Under the pieces are notes generated by a model. That model was given only the letters and a program-made list of their open reading frames with translations. It did no database searches and was not told the DNA's origin. The translations under genes were made by a program, and so were the position numbers. From Nocardiopsis sp. YSL2 (GTDB lineage: Bacteria; Actinomycetota; Actinomycetes; Streptosporangiales; Streptosporangiaceae), in NCBI RefSeq assembly GCF_030555055.1, contig NZ_JAMOAO010000001.1:186001-250000 (forward strand): DNA of 64,000 nt, written 5' to 3'. This document shows positions 63,530 through 64,000 of this stretch, in pieces (the stretch's first letter is position 1; every line of letters begins with the position of its first letter).

Positions 63530-63826
63530 TCAGGCGCACTCCTTGCAGACCAGCTGGCCGGCGCGCTGTTCGGCGAGCTGACTGCGGTGGTGCACCAGGA
63601 AGCAGCGCGAGCAGGTGAACTCGTCGGCCTGACGCGGGAGCACGCGGACCGCGAGCTCCTCGCCGGACAGGTCCGCTCCGGGCAGTTCGAGCCCTTCGTT
63701 GGCCTCGTCGGGGTCGACGTCGATCGTGCCGGTGCCCTTGTCCACGCGCCGCGCCTGCAGCTCCTGGAGGCTGTCCTCGTTGATGTCCTCGTCAGTCTTG
63801 CGCGGGCTGTCGTAGTCGGTGGCCAT
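63530..63826 (-). CDS. DUF4193 zinc-ribbon protein
   Basis: This 98-residue protein begins MATDYDSPRKTDEDI, the typical DUF4193 start, has an acidic middle (DVDPDEANEGLELPG) and ends in a zinc ribbon with CSRC and CKEC, 21 residues apart. It is nearly universal in actinobacteria and of unknown function. ATG 63826 is chosen over 63841 for its conserved N-terminus and GGAG about 9 nt upstream. The gene is probably transcribed from the right-hand edge, where 63827-64000 hold its promoter; I see no clear -35/-10. Confidence 0.92.
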   Translation of the reverse strand: MATDYDSPRKTDEDINEDSLQELQARRVDKGTGTIDVDPDEANEGLELPGADLSGEELAVRVLPRQADEFTCSRCFLVHHRSQLAEQRAGQLVCKECA

Positions 63827-64000
63827 CTCTGCTAACTCCATCCCCCTCGTTTAGTGCCTCGTCGCGCGGGTGTAACGCTTGAGAGACCTCTGTTGTGCCC
63901 GGATCGGTCGATGAGTTTTCCCGACATCGGTGAACCGTGCCCCCTCCCGGGCCACCGCTCACAGGTCAGCGGTACTTTTCGGCACCGTGACCGGAGACGG

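Overview
The window is 64 kb of chromosome from a high-GC actinomycete. Codon use, the density of GTG starts, perfect GC-rich hairpin terminators, and the genes present (DUF3000, DUF3159, DUF3710, DUF4193, DUF4235, TrkA/CeoBC pair, mycobacterial-type FprA, ROK-controlled XylFGH-like transporter) all fit. Gene order matches the conserved core known from Streptomyces (DUF3000 - RNase D - thiolase/FadB - dxs - xyl ABC/ROK - acnA - TRAM methyltransferase - trkA pair - DUF3159 - DUF3710 - dut - DUF4193). Nocardiopsis or a close relative is my best guess; that is inference. No rRNA, tRNA, CRISPR array, insertion sequence, integrase or prophage was seen.

Layout. 1-8.0 kb: DUF3000 and ribonuclease D, a TPR protein, a two-gene fatty-acid beta-oxidation operon, and a PD-(D/E)XK (Rpn-like) protein. 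8.2-14.2 kb: an MMPL/RND exporter divergent from its probable TetR repressor, a membrane-anchored zinc peptidase, and ferredoxin-NADP reductase. 14.3-22.5 kb: a plant cell-wall (rhamnogalacturonan) cluster with solute-binding lipoprotein, two permeases, a small YesL-like membrane protein, a Tat-exported PL26-type lyase and a secreted SGNH acetylesterase, preceded by candidate LacI-type operators. 22.6-32.2 kb: dxs, a TauE/SafE permease, a StyA-like flavin monooxygenase, and a xylose-type ABC importer with its ROK regulator. 32.3-40.8 kb: a P-loop kinase-like protein, two tandem paralogous Ser/Thr kinases, and two related membrane proteins of unknown function. 40.9-45 kb: aconitase and an F420-type oxidoreductase. 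45-48.8 kb: a tightly overlapping operon of ECF sigma factor, zinc-finger anti-sigma factor, ABC ATPase and permease. 48.7-49.6 kb: a VapBC toxin-antitoxin module framed by 84-bp direct repeats. 49.6-64 kb: NarK-type transporter, DHFR-like reductase, TRAM-domain RNA methyltransferase, TrkA pair, DUF3159, serpin, PIG-L deacetylase, DUF3710, dUTPase, an archaeal-type valyl-tRNA synthetase, DUF4235, an unknown conserved protein and DUF4193.

How parts work together: the rhamnogalacturonan enzymes would cleave and deacetylate pectin backbone outside the cell while the ABC proteins import the products; the xylose-type importer is probably switched by the ROK repressor beside it; the ECF/anti-sigma pair probably senses an envelope signal and drives its own ABC exporter; and the TrkA pair gates potassium uptake. 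The most unusual structure is the toxin-antitoxin cassette, which sits exactly at the junction of two convergent genes whose shared 3' boundary is duplicated on both sides of it. The two kinase/membrane-protein pairs (33-41 kb) are the best candidates for an undescribed signalling system.
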